Source of the DNA: RBC038 sp041390625
Lineage (GTDB): Bacteria > Chloroflexota > Dehalococcoidia > UBA2979
Assembly (NCBI GenBank): GCA_041390625.1
Contig: JAWKPM010000001.1
Coordinates: 248,001 to 312,000 of the forward strand
DNA: 64,000 nt
Direction: 5' to 3'
Of this stretch, positions 51,867-59,648 are shown piece by piece; position 1 is the first letter of the stretch, and every line of letters begins with the position of its first letter. Both the position numbers and the translations under genes were made by a program. The notes beneath the pieces are model-generated. The model worked only from the letters and a program-made list of their open reading frames with translations, searched no databases and was not told the DNA's origin.

Positions 51867-52808
51867 ATGACGAACGACCGCGACGGGAACTTCCGGCCGA
51901 GCGAGGACCTCAACGTCCTCGGCGACGAGCGTCCGATCGCCGATCCTCCGCAGCGCGTCTCGGGGATGCGTGTGCCGACGTCGTGGGCGCTGGCGGGGAA
52001 GCCGGCTGAGCTCGCGCCGGACGCCGACGACGCGTGGCGCCAGACCGGCTTCCTCCTCGGCGAGGATCTCCGGCTGCTCACGGCCGGCCTCGATCTCCAG
52101 ACGCGCATGGCGGGCACGGGCTACACCGCCCGCGCGCGAACCATGCGGATGGCGGCGCAGGCTTCACTGTGGAGCCGCGCGCTCCTCACCGCCTCGGATG
52201 CAACGCATCTGGTCCGCACCGGCTCCTACCAGAGCGCCGCCGGCCTCACGAGGCAGGTGGTCGAGCTCGTGGCGGCGCAGGCCGGCCTCGAGGCCGACTA
52301 CGAGGCGTTCAAGCGCTGGGCGCACGAGGCGTACGGCCGCCATGCCGAGGCACGCGCCGAGGAGATCGGCCTCGGTCACTACTTCGCCGGCGAGGTGATC
52401 GCGGGCGACGAGGACCTGCGGCGCATCTATCGAGGCGCAAGTGACCTCGCGCGCCCGAACTTTGGGCCGACGGCGCTGTTCACCGCCGCCGAGGCGACGC
52501 ACCAGCGCTACCCGCTGATCTTCGCGGACCACGCGTTCCACCTCGGGTGGGCGCAGCTGCTGCTCGGCTGGCTGCTGCGCCTGGATGCGAAGCAGCTGCA
52601 TCTCGCGCTACACGCCTCGATGCTGTTCCCAGCGGCCGAGGAGCTGCGCGCCGAGGCCGTCGAACACGTGCGGCGCGTCGAGGCGCACCTCGCGGACGAC
52701 CGCCGCTGCCGTCTCGATGAATGGACCGACGAGGAGGGCCGCCGACGCCACCTCCTCGTCGAATTCCGCCGTCAGTCCTCGGACGCCCCAACCCGGTTGC
52801 TGCTTTAG
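51867..52808 (+). CDS. Helical protein of unknown function downstream of eno
   Basis: The 313-residue soluble protein is mostly alpha-helical from ~45 onward, with a His/Trp-rich middle (ADHAFHLGWAQLLLGWLL) and a charged C-terminus. I recognise no family or catalytic motif. It starts 12 bases after eno and is probably co-transcribed, although TAGCCT nine bases before the ATG could also act as a -10 of its own. Confidence 0.55.
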   Translation: MTNDRDGNFRPSEDLNVLGDERPIADPPQRVSGMRVPTSWALAGKPAELAPDADDAWRQTGFLLGEDLRLLTAGLDLQTRMAGTGYTARARTMRMAAQASLWSRALLTASDATHLVRTGSYQSAAGLTRQVVELVAAQAGLEADYEAFKRWAHEAYGRHAEARAEEIGLGHYFAGEVIAGDEDLRRIYRGASDLARPNFGPTALFTAAEATHQRYPLIFADHAFHLGWAQLLLGWLLRLDAKQLHLALHASMLFPAAEELRAEAVEHVRRVEAHLADDRRCRLDEWTDEEGRRRHLLVEFRRQSSDAPTRLLL

Positions 52809-52868
52809 GGAGGCGTTCGTCATCCGATCTGACGGTCGTTCTTATGAAGTCGCATTGTTCTCCCCCGC

Positions 52869-52874
52869 TAGAAT
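52869..52874 (+). promoter_or_regulatory. -10 hexamer of gap
   Basis: TAGAAT lies 33 bases before the gap start, with no convincing -35 at the right distance. The gene has a separate AAGGAGA ribosome binding site. Confidence 0.45.
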
Positions 52875-52907
52875 GCCCTCGGATAGCCCGACGCGAAGGA
52901 GACCCGC

Positions 52908-53927
52908 ATGACCGTACGTGTTGCGATCAACGGCTTTGGCCGCACCGGCCGCCAGTTCTTCCGTGCCTGGTGGCTCCATCATCGTGAGAACTTCGACATC
53001 GTGGCGATCAACGGGCGCACGCCCGTCGACATGCACACGCACCTCCTGAAGTACGACTCGGACTACGGCCGCTTCCCGGCGACCATCGAGAACGGCTCGG
53101 ACTCGTTCAAGGTGGACGGGTACGAGGTCAAGGTGTTCCAGGAGGACGACGCCTCGAAGGTCCCGTGGGGCGAGGCCGACGTCGACATCGTCGTCGACTC
53201 GACTGGCGTGCACCGTGACCGCAAGTCGGCCTCGCAGCACCTGCGCGACGGCGTGAAGAAGGTCATCATCTCGGCCCCCGCCAAGGACGAGGACTGGATG
53301 GTGATCATGGGCGTCAACCACGAGGAGTACGACCCGGCCAGCCACCACATCATCTCGCCGGGTTCCTGCACCACGAACTGCGTGGTGCCGCTGGTGAAGG
53401 TCCTGCACGACGCCTTCGGCGTGGAGCGCGGCTTCATGACCACGATCCACTCGTACACGAACGACCAGAACCTGATCGACCGCAAGCACAAGGACATCCG
53501 ACGTGCTCGCGCGGCGGCGCTGAACATCATCCCGACCTCGACCGGTGCGGCCGAGGCCGCAACGCAGATCATGCCGGAGCTGCAGGGGCGGCTCACCGGC
53601 CTCGCCTACCGCGTGCCGACGCCGACCGTGTCGGTGGTCGACCTCGTGACCGACCTGTCGCAGCCGGCCTCGGTGGGGGCGATCAACGAGGCGTTCCAGT
53701 CGGCCGCGTCCGGTCCGATGAAGGGCTTCCTGTACGTCGAAAAGGAAGAGCTCGTCTCGAGCGACTTCAAGGACCACCCGGGCTCCTCGATCTTCGACCT
53801 GCCCTCCACGATGGTGATCGACGGCGGCAAGATGTCGAAGACGATGTCCTGGTACGACAACGAGTTCGGCTTCTCGCTGCGGATGGCCGACCTCTGCGCG
53901 ATGATCGCGGAGCGTGGGCTGGAGTAA
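52908..53927 (+). CDS. gap: Glyceraldehyde-3-phosphate dehydrogenase, type I
   Basis: The 339-residue enzyme has the NAD-binding AINGFGRTGR, the active-site SCTTNC with nucleophilic Cys, His in TTIHSYT, and the C-terminal WYDNEFGFSLRMADL. Acid residues after the second strand suggest NAD preference. It oxidises glyceraldehyde 3-phosphate in glycolysis. A clear AAGGAG precedes the ATG. A small hairpin follows the stop. Confidence 0.96.
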   Translation: MTVRVAINGFGRTGRQFFRAWWLHHRENFDIVAINGRTPVDMHTHLLKYDSDYGRFPATIENGSDSFKVDGYEVKVFQEDDASKVPWGEADVDIVVDSTGVHRDRKSASQHLRDGVKKVIISAPAKDEDWMVIMGVNHEEYDPASHHIISPGSCTTNCVVPLVKVLHDAFGVERGFMTTIHSYTNDQNLIDRKHKDIRRARAAALNIIPTSTGAAEAATQIMPELQGRLTGLAYRVPTPTVSVVDLVTDLSQPASVGAINEAFQSAASGPMKGFLYVEKEELVSSDFKDHPGSSIFDLPSTMVIDGGKMSKTMSWYDNEFGFSLRMADLCAMIAERGLE

Positions 53928-53944
53928 TCATTTCGTCTGTTCCT

Positions 53945-53964
53945 CGTCAGGTTCATCCCTGACG
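53945..53964 (+). terminator. Hairpin after gap
   Basis: CGTCAGG and CCTGACG pair around TTCATC, 17 bases after the stop. No T-tract follows, and the 3' arm overlaps the -35 of the next promoter. Confidence 0.35.
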
Positions 53965-53987
53965 CGAGACTGACGCCATGCTAGATT
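53959..53987 (+). promoter_or_regulatory. Promoter of the HAD hydrolase gene
   Basis: CTGACG (53959-53964) and TAGATT (53982-53987) have a 17-base spacer. The predicted leader is about 55 bases and contains the hairpin at 53993-54012. Confidence 0.45.
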
Positions 53988-53992
53988 GCCGG

Positions 53993-54012
53993 GGGCCGCT
54001 GCAAGGCGGCCC
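53993..54012 (+). other. Stem-loop in the leader of the HAD hydrolase gene
   Basis: GGGCCGC pairs with GCGGCCC around TGCAAG, just downstream of the predicted transcription start. It could be an attenuator or simply stabilise the 5' end; no known riboswitch was recognised. Confidence 0.35.
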
Positions 54013-54047
54013 TCGGTCGTTCCTTGAGCGTGAATTCGAGGTCAGTC

Positions 54048-54761
54048 GTGCTGAGCCGCGCGCGCGCTGTGCTGTTCGACCTCGACGACACGCTCATCGA
54101 CTACAGCGGCAACATCGAGGCGAGCTGGCTCGCCGCCCTCGGTGCCGCGCAGGCCCACCTCGGCGGCGTCGACCCGGCGGTGGCCCACCTCGCGATCGAC
54201 CGCGTGAGCAGCTGGTACTGGGCCGACCCCGACCGCCATCGCGAGGGGCGACGGGACCTGCGCGCCGCAAGTGCCGACATCGTGCGGATGGGGCTGGCCG
54301 ACATCGGTGTCGCACCGAATCTGGATGTGTGCCGTGCAATCGCCAACGACTACCGCGACCGGCGCGACGCCGGGCTCGTGCTTGCCGAGGGGGCGCACAG
54401 CCTCCTCGAGGGGCTTCGGTCGCGGGGTGCTGCCCTCGGCCTGGTGACGAACGGCGCGACGGCCGATCAGCGAGGCAAGATCGAGCGCTTCGGCCTCGAG
54501 CCGTTCTTTGACCACATCCAGATTGAGGGCGAGTTCGGTGAGGGGAAGCCGCACCCGACGGTCTACCAGCACGCGCTGCTGACCATCGGTGTGCCGCCCT
54601 CGGACTGCTGGTTCGTGGGCGACCACATCGAATGGGACGTCGCGGCACCGAAGCGCCACGGGATGCACGCCATTTGGATCGACCCTCAAGGCGCCGGCGT
54701 GCCTGCCGGCGTCGAGACGCAGCCCGACTACACCATCCGACACATTCGCGACCTCGCGTAA
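54048..54761 (+). CDS. HAD superfamily hydrolase (subfamily IA)
   Basis: The 237-residue enzyme has the four HAD motifs: LFDLDDTLIDYS (nucleophile Asp and general acid), LVTNGA, the Lys of GEGKPHP, and CWFVGDHIEWDVAAPK. A four-helix cap lies between motifs I and II. It is probably a small-molecule phosphatase of the YjjG/phosphoglycolate phosphatase type. GTG 54048 is preferred because GAGGT lies five bases upstream; GTG 54024 would add eight residues. Confidence 0.85.
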   Translation: MLSRARAVLFDLDDTLIDYSGNIEASWLAALGAAQAHLGGVDPAVAHLAIDRVSSWYWADPDRHREGRRDLRAASADIVRMGLADIGVAPNLDVCRAIANDYRDRRDAGLVLAEGAHSLLEGLRSRGAALGLVTNGATADQRGKIERFGLEPFFDHIQIEGEFGEGKPHPTVYQHALLTIGVPPSDCWFVGDHIEWDVAAPKRHGMHAIWIDPQGAGVPAGVETQPDYTIRHIRDLA

Positions 54762-54796
54762 GGGCGCCGGCGAGGGCGTTCACGCCTCGGCGCCGC

Positions 54797-54802
54797 TACA
54801 CT
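54797..54802 (+). promoter_or_regulatory. -10 hexamer TACACT seven bases before ffh start (possible leaderless transcript)
   Basis: TACACT ends seven bases before ATG 54810 and no Shine-Dalgarno sequence is present in the gap. Confidence 0.45.
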
Positions 54803-54809
54803 CGATCGC

Positions 54810-56150
54810 ATGCTGGATGCCCTTTCCGACCGCCTTCAGACGACGTTCAAGCGTCTGGGCTCGCGCGGCAAGATCACCGAGGAAGACCTCGACGTCGCGC
54901 TGCGCGAGGTGCGCGTGGCGCTCCTCGAGGCCGACGTCAATTTCAAGGTCGTGCGCGACTTCATCGCGCGCGTGCGCGAACGCGCCCTCGGCGCGGACGT
55001 AACGCAGTCGGTGACGCCTGGGCAGCAGATCGTCTCGATCGTGAACCAGGAGCTCGTCGAGGTGCTGGGCGGCGACAGCGAGCCGCTGCGCACCGCCTCG
55101 AACGGTCCGACGAAGATCCTCGTGTGCGGCATCAAGGGCTCGGGGAAGACGACCCTCTGCGGGAGGCTCGCGCAGCGCCTGAAGCGCGATGGGATGAAGC
55201 CGCTCCTCGTCTCGACCGACTTCGAGCGTCTGGCGGCCACCGAGCAGCTGCAGGTCCTCGGTCGCCAGATCGACGTGCCCGTCTACGTCGAGGAGCGCGA
55301 GGCACCGGCCGTCGAGGTCGGCAAGCGCGCGCTCAAGGAGGCCGAGCGCCTCGGCGCGAACGCGATCATCGTGGACACTCGAGGCGCGGTGGCCCTCGAT
55401 GACGACCTCGCGGACGAGCTCGCCGAGCTGGCTGACGAGGTCGACCCCATCGAGGTGCTGATCGTCGTCGATGCGATGACCGGCCAGGAGGCCGTCACCC
55501 TCGCGAAGGAGTTCGACGAGGCGATCGAGGGCACCGGCATCGTCGTCACGAAACTCGACTCGGACACCCGCGGTGGCGCCGTGCTCTCCGTGCGCGAAGT
55601 CACGGGCCTTCCGGTGAAGTTCATCACCACGGGCGAGCGCTTGGACGCGCTGGAGGACTTCCACCCCGATCGCTTCGCCTCGCGGGTCCTCGGGATGGGC
55701 GACATCGTCTCCCTCGTCGAGCGCGCGCAGCAGACGATGGGCGACAAGAAGGTCGAGGACGTCGCGCGCCGGATGAAGTCCGGCCAGTTCGACCTCGAGG
55801 ACTTCCTCGAGCAGCTCGCCCAGCTGCGTCAGATGGGTTCGCTCGCCGGCATGCTGGACATGATCCCGGGGATGTCGCAGCTGAAGGACAAGGCGCAGAT
55901 CGCCGATATGAACGAGGCCTTCCTCAACAAGAGCGAGGCAATCATCCAGTCGATGACGATCGAGGAGCGCCGAAACCCGGACCTCCTGAACGGCTCGAGG
56001 CGCCGTCGCGTCGCGAACGGCTCCGGCACGACCCCGGCCGACGTCAACCGCCTCTTGAACCAGTACCGCGAAGCGAAGAAACTGATGCAGGTCATGGCCG
56101 GAGGCGGCGGCAAGGGCGGCGGCGGGTTGCGTCGCATGCTCGGCTTCTGA
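54810..56150 (+). CDS. ffh: Signal recognition particle protein Ffh (divergent GTPase motifs)
   Basis: The 446-residue protein has the N domain, a GTPase domain and the methionine-rich M domain with the RNA-binding SRRRRVANGSGT. It delivers nascent membrane proteins to the translocon with 4.5S RNA and FtsY. G1 (GIKGSGKTTL) and G4 (TKLD) are normal. The insertion-box motif usually DVYRPAA reads DFERLAA, G3 usually DTAGR reads DTRGA (residues 189-193), and the closing motif reads TTGE rather than GTGE. It heads the ffh-rpsP-khpA-rimM cluster. Confidence 0.9.
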   Translation: MLDALSDRLQTTFKRLGSRGKITEEDLDVALREVRVALLEADVNFKVVRDFIARVRERALGADVTQSVTPGQQIVSIVNQELVEVLGGDSEPLRTASNGPTKILVCGIKGSGKTTLCGRLAQRLKRDGMKPLLVSTDFERLAATEQLQVLGRQIDVPVYVEEREAPAVEVGKRALKEAERLGANAIIVDTRGAVALDDDLADELAELADEVDPIEVLIVVDAMTGQEAVTLAKEFDEAIEGTGIVVTKLDSDTRGGAVLSVREVTGLPVKFITTGERLDALEDFHPDRFASRVLGMGDIVSLVERAQQTMGDKKVEDVARRMKSGQFDLEDFLEQLAQLRQMGSLAGMLDMIPGMSQLKDKAQIADMNEAFLNKSEAIIQSMTIEERRNPDLLNGSRRRRVANGSGTTPADVNRLLNQYREAKKLMQVMAGGGGKGGGGLRRMLGF

Positions 56151-56245
56151 TATTCCCGCTCGGCTGACAGACCTCGGACGACCACGACGCCGACATCGGC
56201 GGTGACACCGGCCGCACCGGAGCGGCTCGACGGGAAGATCGCGCT

Positions 56246-56671
56246 TTGCTGAGAATCCGACTGCGCCGCACCGGCAAGAAGCACCAGCCCTCGTACCGCA
56301 TCGTCGTCGCCGACGCGCGCGCCAAGCGCGACGGTGACTTCGTCGAGATCCTCGGGCACTACAACCCGCGGGCCAACCCGAAGGAGTTCGCGGTCGCCGA
56401 GGACCGTGTGAAGCACTGGCTCTCGGTCGGCGCTTCGCCCTCGGACACCGTGCATCGGCTGTTCCACGCTCACGGGCTCACCACGGCTGAGCCGCCGAAG
56501 CGCGTCACGAAGCAGTCCCGCGCCGAGCGCGAGGCCGCCGAGGCCGCTGCGCGTGCGGCTGCAGAGGCCGCCGCTGCCGAAGCGGCGGCAGCGTCCGCGG
56601 CGGCAGCGGAGGCCGAGGCAGCGCCCGCCGAGGACGGCGAGGCGGACGCCGACGCCGAGACCGCCGAATAG
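56246..56671 (+). CDS. rpsP: 30S ribosomal protein S16 with Ala/Glu-rich extension
   Basis: The first ~85 residues are standard S16 (LRIRLRRTGKKHQPSYRIVV, LGHYNPRANP). A ~55-residue Ala/Glu tail follows, predicted as one long helix or disordered. S16 helps assemble the 30S subunit. The TTG start is supported by the fixed N-terminus of the family. It sits in the usual ffh-rpsP-khpA-rimM order. Confidence 0.93.
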   Translation: MLRIRLRRTGKKHQPSYRIVVADARAKRDGDFVEILGHYNPRANPKEFAVAEDRVKHWLSVGASPSDTVHRLFHAHGLTTAEPPKRVTKQSRAEREAAEAAARAAAEAAAAEAAAASAAAAEAEAAPAEDGEADADAETAE

Positions 56672-56683
56672 GCCACACCCACC

Positions 56684-56911
56684 ATGCGAGAGCTCGTTGA
56701 GTACCTGGCTCGGGCACTGGCCGAGCATCCGGACGAAGTCCGCGTCGAGGAAGAGGACCAGGGCGACCGGGTCGTCTATCACCTCTTCGTGGCGGAGTCC
56801 GACAAAGGGCGCGTGATCGGCCGCGACGGCCGCATCGCCAACGCCATCCGGTCGCTGCTGCACGTTGCCAGCACGCGCGCCGGCGTCCGCGCCGCCCTCA
56901 ACATCGAGTAG
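56684..56911 (+). CDS. khpA: KH-domain RNA-binding protein KhpA
   Basis: The 75-residue protein is a single KH domain with the GRVIGRDGRIANAIR loop in place of the GxxG motif. KhpA-type proteins bind RNA globally and usually sit between rpsP and rimM, as here. It starts 12 bases after rpsP. Confidence 0.92.
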   Translation: MRELVEYLARALAEHPDEVRVEEEDQGDRVVYHLFVAESDKGRVIGRDGRIANAIRSLLHVASTRAGVRAALNIE

Positions 56912-56964
56912 TCATCGCCGTCCGAGGTCGCCGCACGGGCGAGCTCGACAGGCCGGAGGCGCCC

Positions 56965-57492
56965 GTGTCCCGGCGGAAGCGCAAGAAGGTCGCGGTCGGC
57001 CGCATCAACGGCCCCTGGGGCGTGCGCGGGCACGTCAAGGTCACCCCGCTCACCTCGAACCCGGAGCGATTCGTGCCGGGTGCGACCCTGCTCATCGACG
57101 GGATCCCCCGCAAGGTCCTCGACGTGCAGAGCCCTCGTGGCTACCCCTGTGTGCAGTTCCGCGGCTACGAGGACCGCACGTCCGCGGAGTCGCTGACCGG
57201 CACGCTCATCGAGATCCCGGAGTCGGAGCTTCCCGACCTGCCCGAGGGCGAGTACTACGTCCACGACCTCGTCGGCCTCGAGGTGCGCGACTCGAGCGGC
57301 GCGATCGGGCGGCTCAAAGAGGTTCTGCGCACCGGCGCGAACGACGTCTACGTCATCGAGCGCCCGCCGGCGAAGGACCTGCTGCTGCCGGCGATCCCCG
57401 ATGTGATCCTCGAGGTCGACCTCGAGGGCGGGCGCATGACCGTCGAGGTGCTGCCCGGCCTCGATGGCGATGCGCCCCCCTCGGAGGCCTGA
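56965..57492 (+). CDS. rimM: Ribosome maturation factor RimM
   Basis: The 175-residue protein has the N-terminal barrel (VGRINGPWGVRGHVKVTPLT, start) and the PRC-like C-terminal barrel (YYVHDLVGLEV, NDVYVIE, LLLPAIPDVILEVD). It binds S19 during 30S head assembly. GTG 56965 has GGAGG about eight bases upstream. The usual next genes trmD and rplS are missing; a tRNA-Ala follows instead. Confidence 0.93.
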   Translation: MSRRKRKKVAVGRINGPWGVRGHVKVTPLTSNPERFVPGATLLIDGIPRKVLDVQSPRGYPCVQFRGYEDRTSAESLTGTLIEIPESELPDLPEGEYYVHDLVGLEVRDSSGAIGRLKEVLRTGANDVYVIERPPAKDLLLPAIPDVILEVDLEGGRMTVEVLPGLDGDAPPSEA

Positions 57493-57524
57493 TCGGAACC
57501 GAGCGAGCCCGGCGTCACCTCGAA

Positions 57525-57554
57525 TTGCCGCTGCCCGTGCGGCGTTCCTATACT
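57525..57554 (+). promoter_or_regulatory. Promoter of tRNA-Ala
   Basis: TTGCCG (57525-57530) and TATACT (57549-57554) are separated by 18 bases; the tRNA starts 15 bases after the -10. This is among the best sigma70-type matches in the window. Confidence 0.6.
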
Positions 57555-57568
57555 TGCGGAGCAGGTCC

Positions 57569-57644
<76 letters not shown>

Positions 57645-57765
57645 CCCGCCTGCCGATCCACTCTCGATCGTCTCCCCAATTCTTGTCTCGCTGGTCATCC
57701 TTTCTGATTTCGGCTAATATCACGTATCGTCGTCGACGATGCGCACCGATTTCAGGGGGCAATCG

Positions 57766-58080
57766 ATGAACGACTCGCGTGAACACGCCGGTTGGACACT
57801 TCTGAGCAACCACGGCGCAGCATTGCTGCACGTCGCCGAGAACCCTGATTCCACCGTCCGTGAACTGGCGGACGCCATCGGCGTCACCGAGCGAGCGGCC
57901 GCCCGCATCCTCCACAACCTGCGCGAAGAGGGCTACATCGAGGCCACGCGCGTCGGTCGACGCAATACCTACCGCCTCGAGACTTCGCTGCCGCTCCGGC
58001 ACCGAGTCGGCAAGGACATCAGCGTCGCGCAGCTCCTATCCGGCCTGTCCGGAGACGGGCGCCAGCGGGCGGTGTCGTGA
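57766..58080 (+). CDS. Winged-helix DNA-binding regulator
   Basis: The 104-residue protein has a winged helix-turn-helix: STVRELADAIGVTERAAARI (helices 2-3) followed by the wing EATRVGRRNTYRL. It resembles MarR/ArsR-like small regulators with no sensor domain. AGGGGG lies five bases before ATG 57766. Its stop overlaps the next start (GTGA), so it is co-translated with the sugar dehydrogenase. TAATAT near 57715 is a possible -10. Confidence 0.75.
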   Translation: MNDSREHAGWTLLSNHGAALLHVAENPDSTVRELADAIGVTERAAARILHNLREEGYIEATRVGRRNTYRLETSLPLRHRVGKDISVAQLLSGLSGDGRQRAVS

Positions 58081-59540
58081 GGGTTCGCGTCGGCGAATCC
58101 CCCTCCCCGTTCCGGTTCGAAGCATCACGAGCACTCTTCGGGGTGCTCGTCGTCGTTGCGCTCACATTCCTCGCGCTTGCGTCCTCGACGACTCGCGCGC
58201 ACGCGGAGCCCGGGGTGATCACGGGCCCTGCGCCAGGACCGAACGGACTCGCGCTGGTCGTCTGGGGCGGCGGGTCGCTCACGGACTTGAACAACGCTGC
58301 GCTGAACTCGGGATGTGACTCGTTACGTTCAGTGTGGGCAGCTCCGGCTAGTGCCGGACGACTGGTGGGGTACCTCTACGGCGCACCCGCGGCCGTGAAC
58401 CGCCAGTTCCTCGACGCCTACGGCAACAACCTGCCCGCCGACCTCCCGGTGATCCTCGCCTGCGGCGTCGGGAGTGCCGAGCCTCGAGATGTCGCACTCG
58501 CGCCGGCCCTCGGCGATCGGCGCTTCGACAGCCCCGTCGAGGTCGGTGCGTACCCCGGCAGCCGCATGTTCGTGGCGGAGCAGGGCGGCCGCGTGCAGCT
58601 CGCGAGCCTCGATGGTTCGAGTGTCTCGACGCTCCTCGACATCAGCGGCATCGTGCTCTCCTCCGGCAGCGAGGAGGGCCTCCTCAGCTTCGCACTCGAC
58701 CCCGCCTTCGCCTCGAACGGCTACGCCTACGCCTACTACGCCGCACCCTCACCAAGGCGTACGGTGCTGGCGCGCTACCGCGTCGCGAACGATGTCATCG
58801 CCCCCTCGAGCGCCCTCGTGATCCTCGAGGTCGAGCAGCCCTACGCGAACCACAACGGCGGCGCGATTCGATTCGGCAGCGACGGGATGCTCTACCTCGG
58901 GCTGGGCGACGGCGGCAGCGGCGGCGACCCGCAGGGCAACGGCCAGAACCCCGGGACCCTCCTCGGCAGCATCATCCGCATCGATGTGCGAGGCGCGACG
59001 GCCGCCCGACCGTACGTCGTGCCGTCCGACAACCCACTCATTCCGCTCGTGAATGCGCGCGACGAAGTGTGGGCGTACGGCCTCCGCAACCCGTGGCGCA
59101 TGGCGTGGGATCCCGAGTTCAACGCACTCTGGGTCGGCGACGTCGGACAGGGCAACATCGAGGAGATCGACGTCGTCCGTGCCGGCGGCAACTACGGCTG
59201 GAACCGCCTGGAGGGCAACGACTGCTACGCGCCCTCCTCGGGCTGCATCCGAACCGGCACGATCGCGCCCGTGGCCACCTACGACCACAGCAAGGGCTGC
59301 TCGGTGACCGGCGGCGTGGTCTACCGCGGCCCGGTGCAGTCGCTCGTGGGCTGGTACGTCTACGCCGACTACTGCAGCGGCACGATCTGGGGTCTGCGGA
59401 CGAACGGCGCCGACGCCGACGGTGCCCCGATCGTCCTGCTGGAGAGCGGTCGCTCCATCGTCTCGTTCGGCACGGACGCCGCGGGACACGTCTACGTCGT
59501 CGACATCGGAGGCCGCATCTCGAGGCTGACGGCGAACTAG
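58077..59540 (+). CDS. Secreted PQQ-type glucose/sorbosone dehydrogenase-like protein
   Basis: The 487-residue protein has a signal peptide ending near AHA (residue ~43), an unassigned ~95-residue domain, then a six-bladed propeller like the soluble aldose dehydrogenases (PF07995). Motifs are EEGLLSFALDP, NHNGGAIRFG, LGLGDGGSGGDPQGNGQ, YGLRNPWRMAWDP and GGNYGWN. These enzymes oxidise sugars outside the membrane with PQQ, but many homologues lack proof of PQQ use. It is coupled to the winged-helix regulator by a four-base overlap. Confidence 0.82.
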   Translation: MRVRVGESPSPFRFEASRALFGVLVVVALTFLALASSTTRAHAEPGVITGPAPGPNGLALVVWGGGSLTDLNNAALNSGCDSLRSVWAAPASAGRLVGYLYGAPAAVNRQFLDAYGNNLPADLPVILACGVGSAEPRDVALAPALGDRRFDSPVEVGAYPGSRMFVAEQGGRVQLASLDGSSVSTLLDISGIVLSSGSEEGLLSFALDPAFASNGYAYAYYAAPSPRRTVLARYRVANDVIAPSSALVILEVEQPYANHNGGAIRFGSDGMLYLGLGDGGSGGDPQGNGQNPGTLLGSIIRIDVRGATAARPYVVPSDNPLIPLVNARDEVWAYGLRNPWRMAWDPEFNALWVGDVGQGNIEEIDVVRAGGNYGWNRLEGNDCYAPSSGCIRTGTIAPVATYDHSKGCSVTGGVVYRGPVQSLVGWYVYADYCSGTIWGLRTNGADADGAPIVLLESGRSIVSFGTDAAGHVYVVDIGGRISRLTAN

Positions 59541-59648
59541 CCGCCCTCGAGACCTCGAACGGTCCGCCCGCGCCTCAGAACGTCCGAAGCGCCCCCGAAG
59601 TCAGGGCATTTCCCGATCGGCCCCGACGGGGGCACCCCTTAGCGTCGA

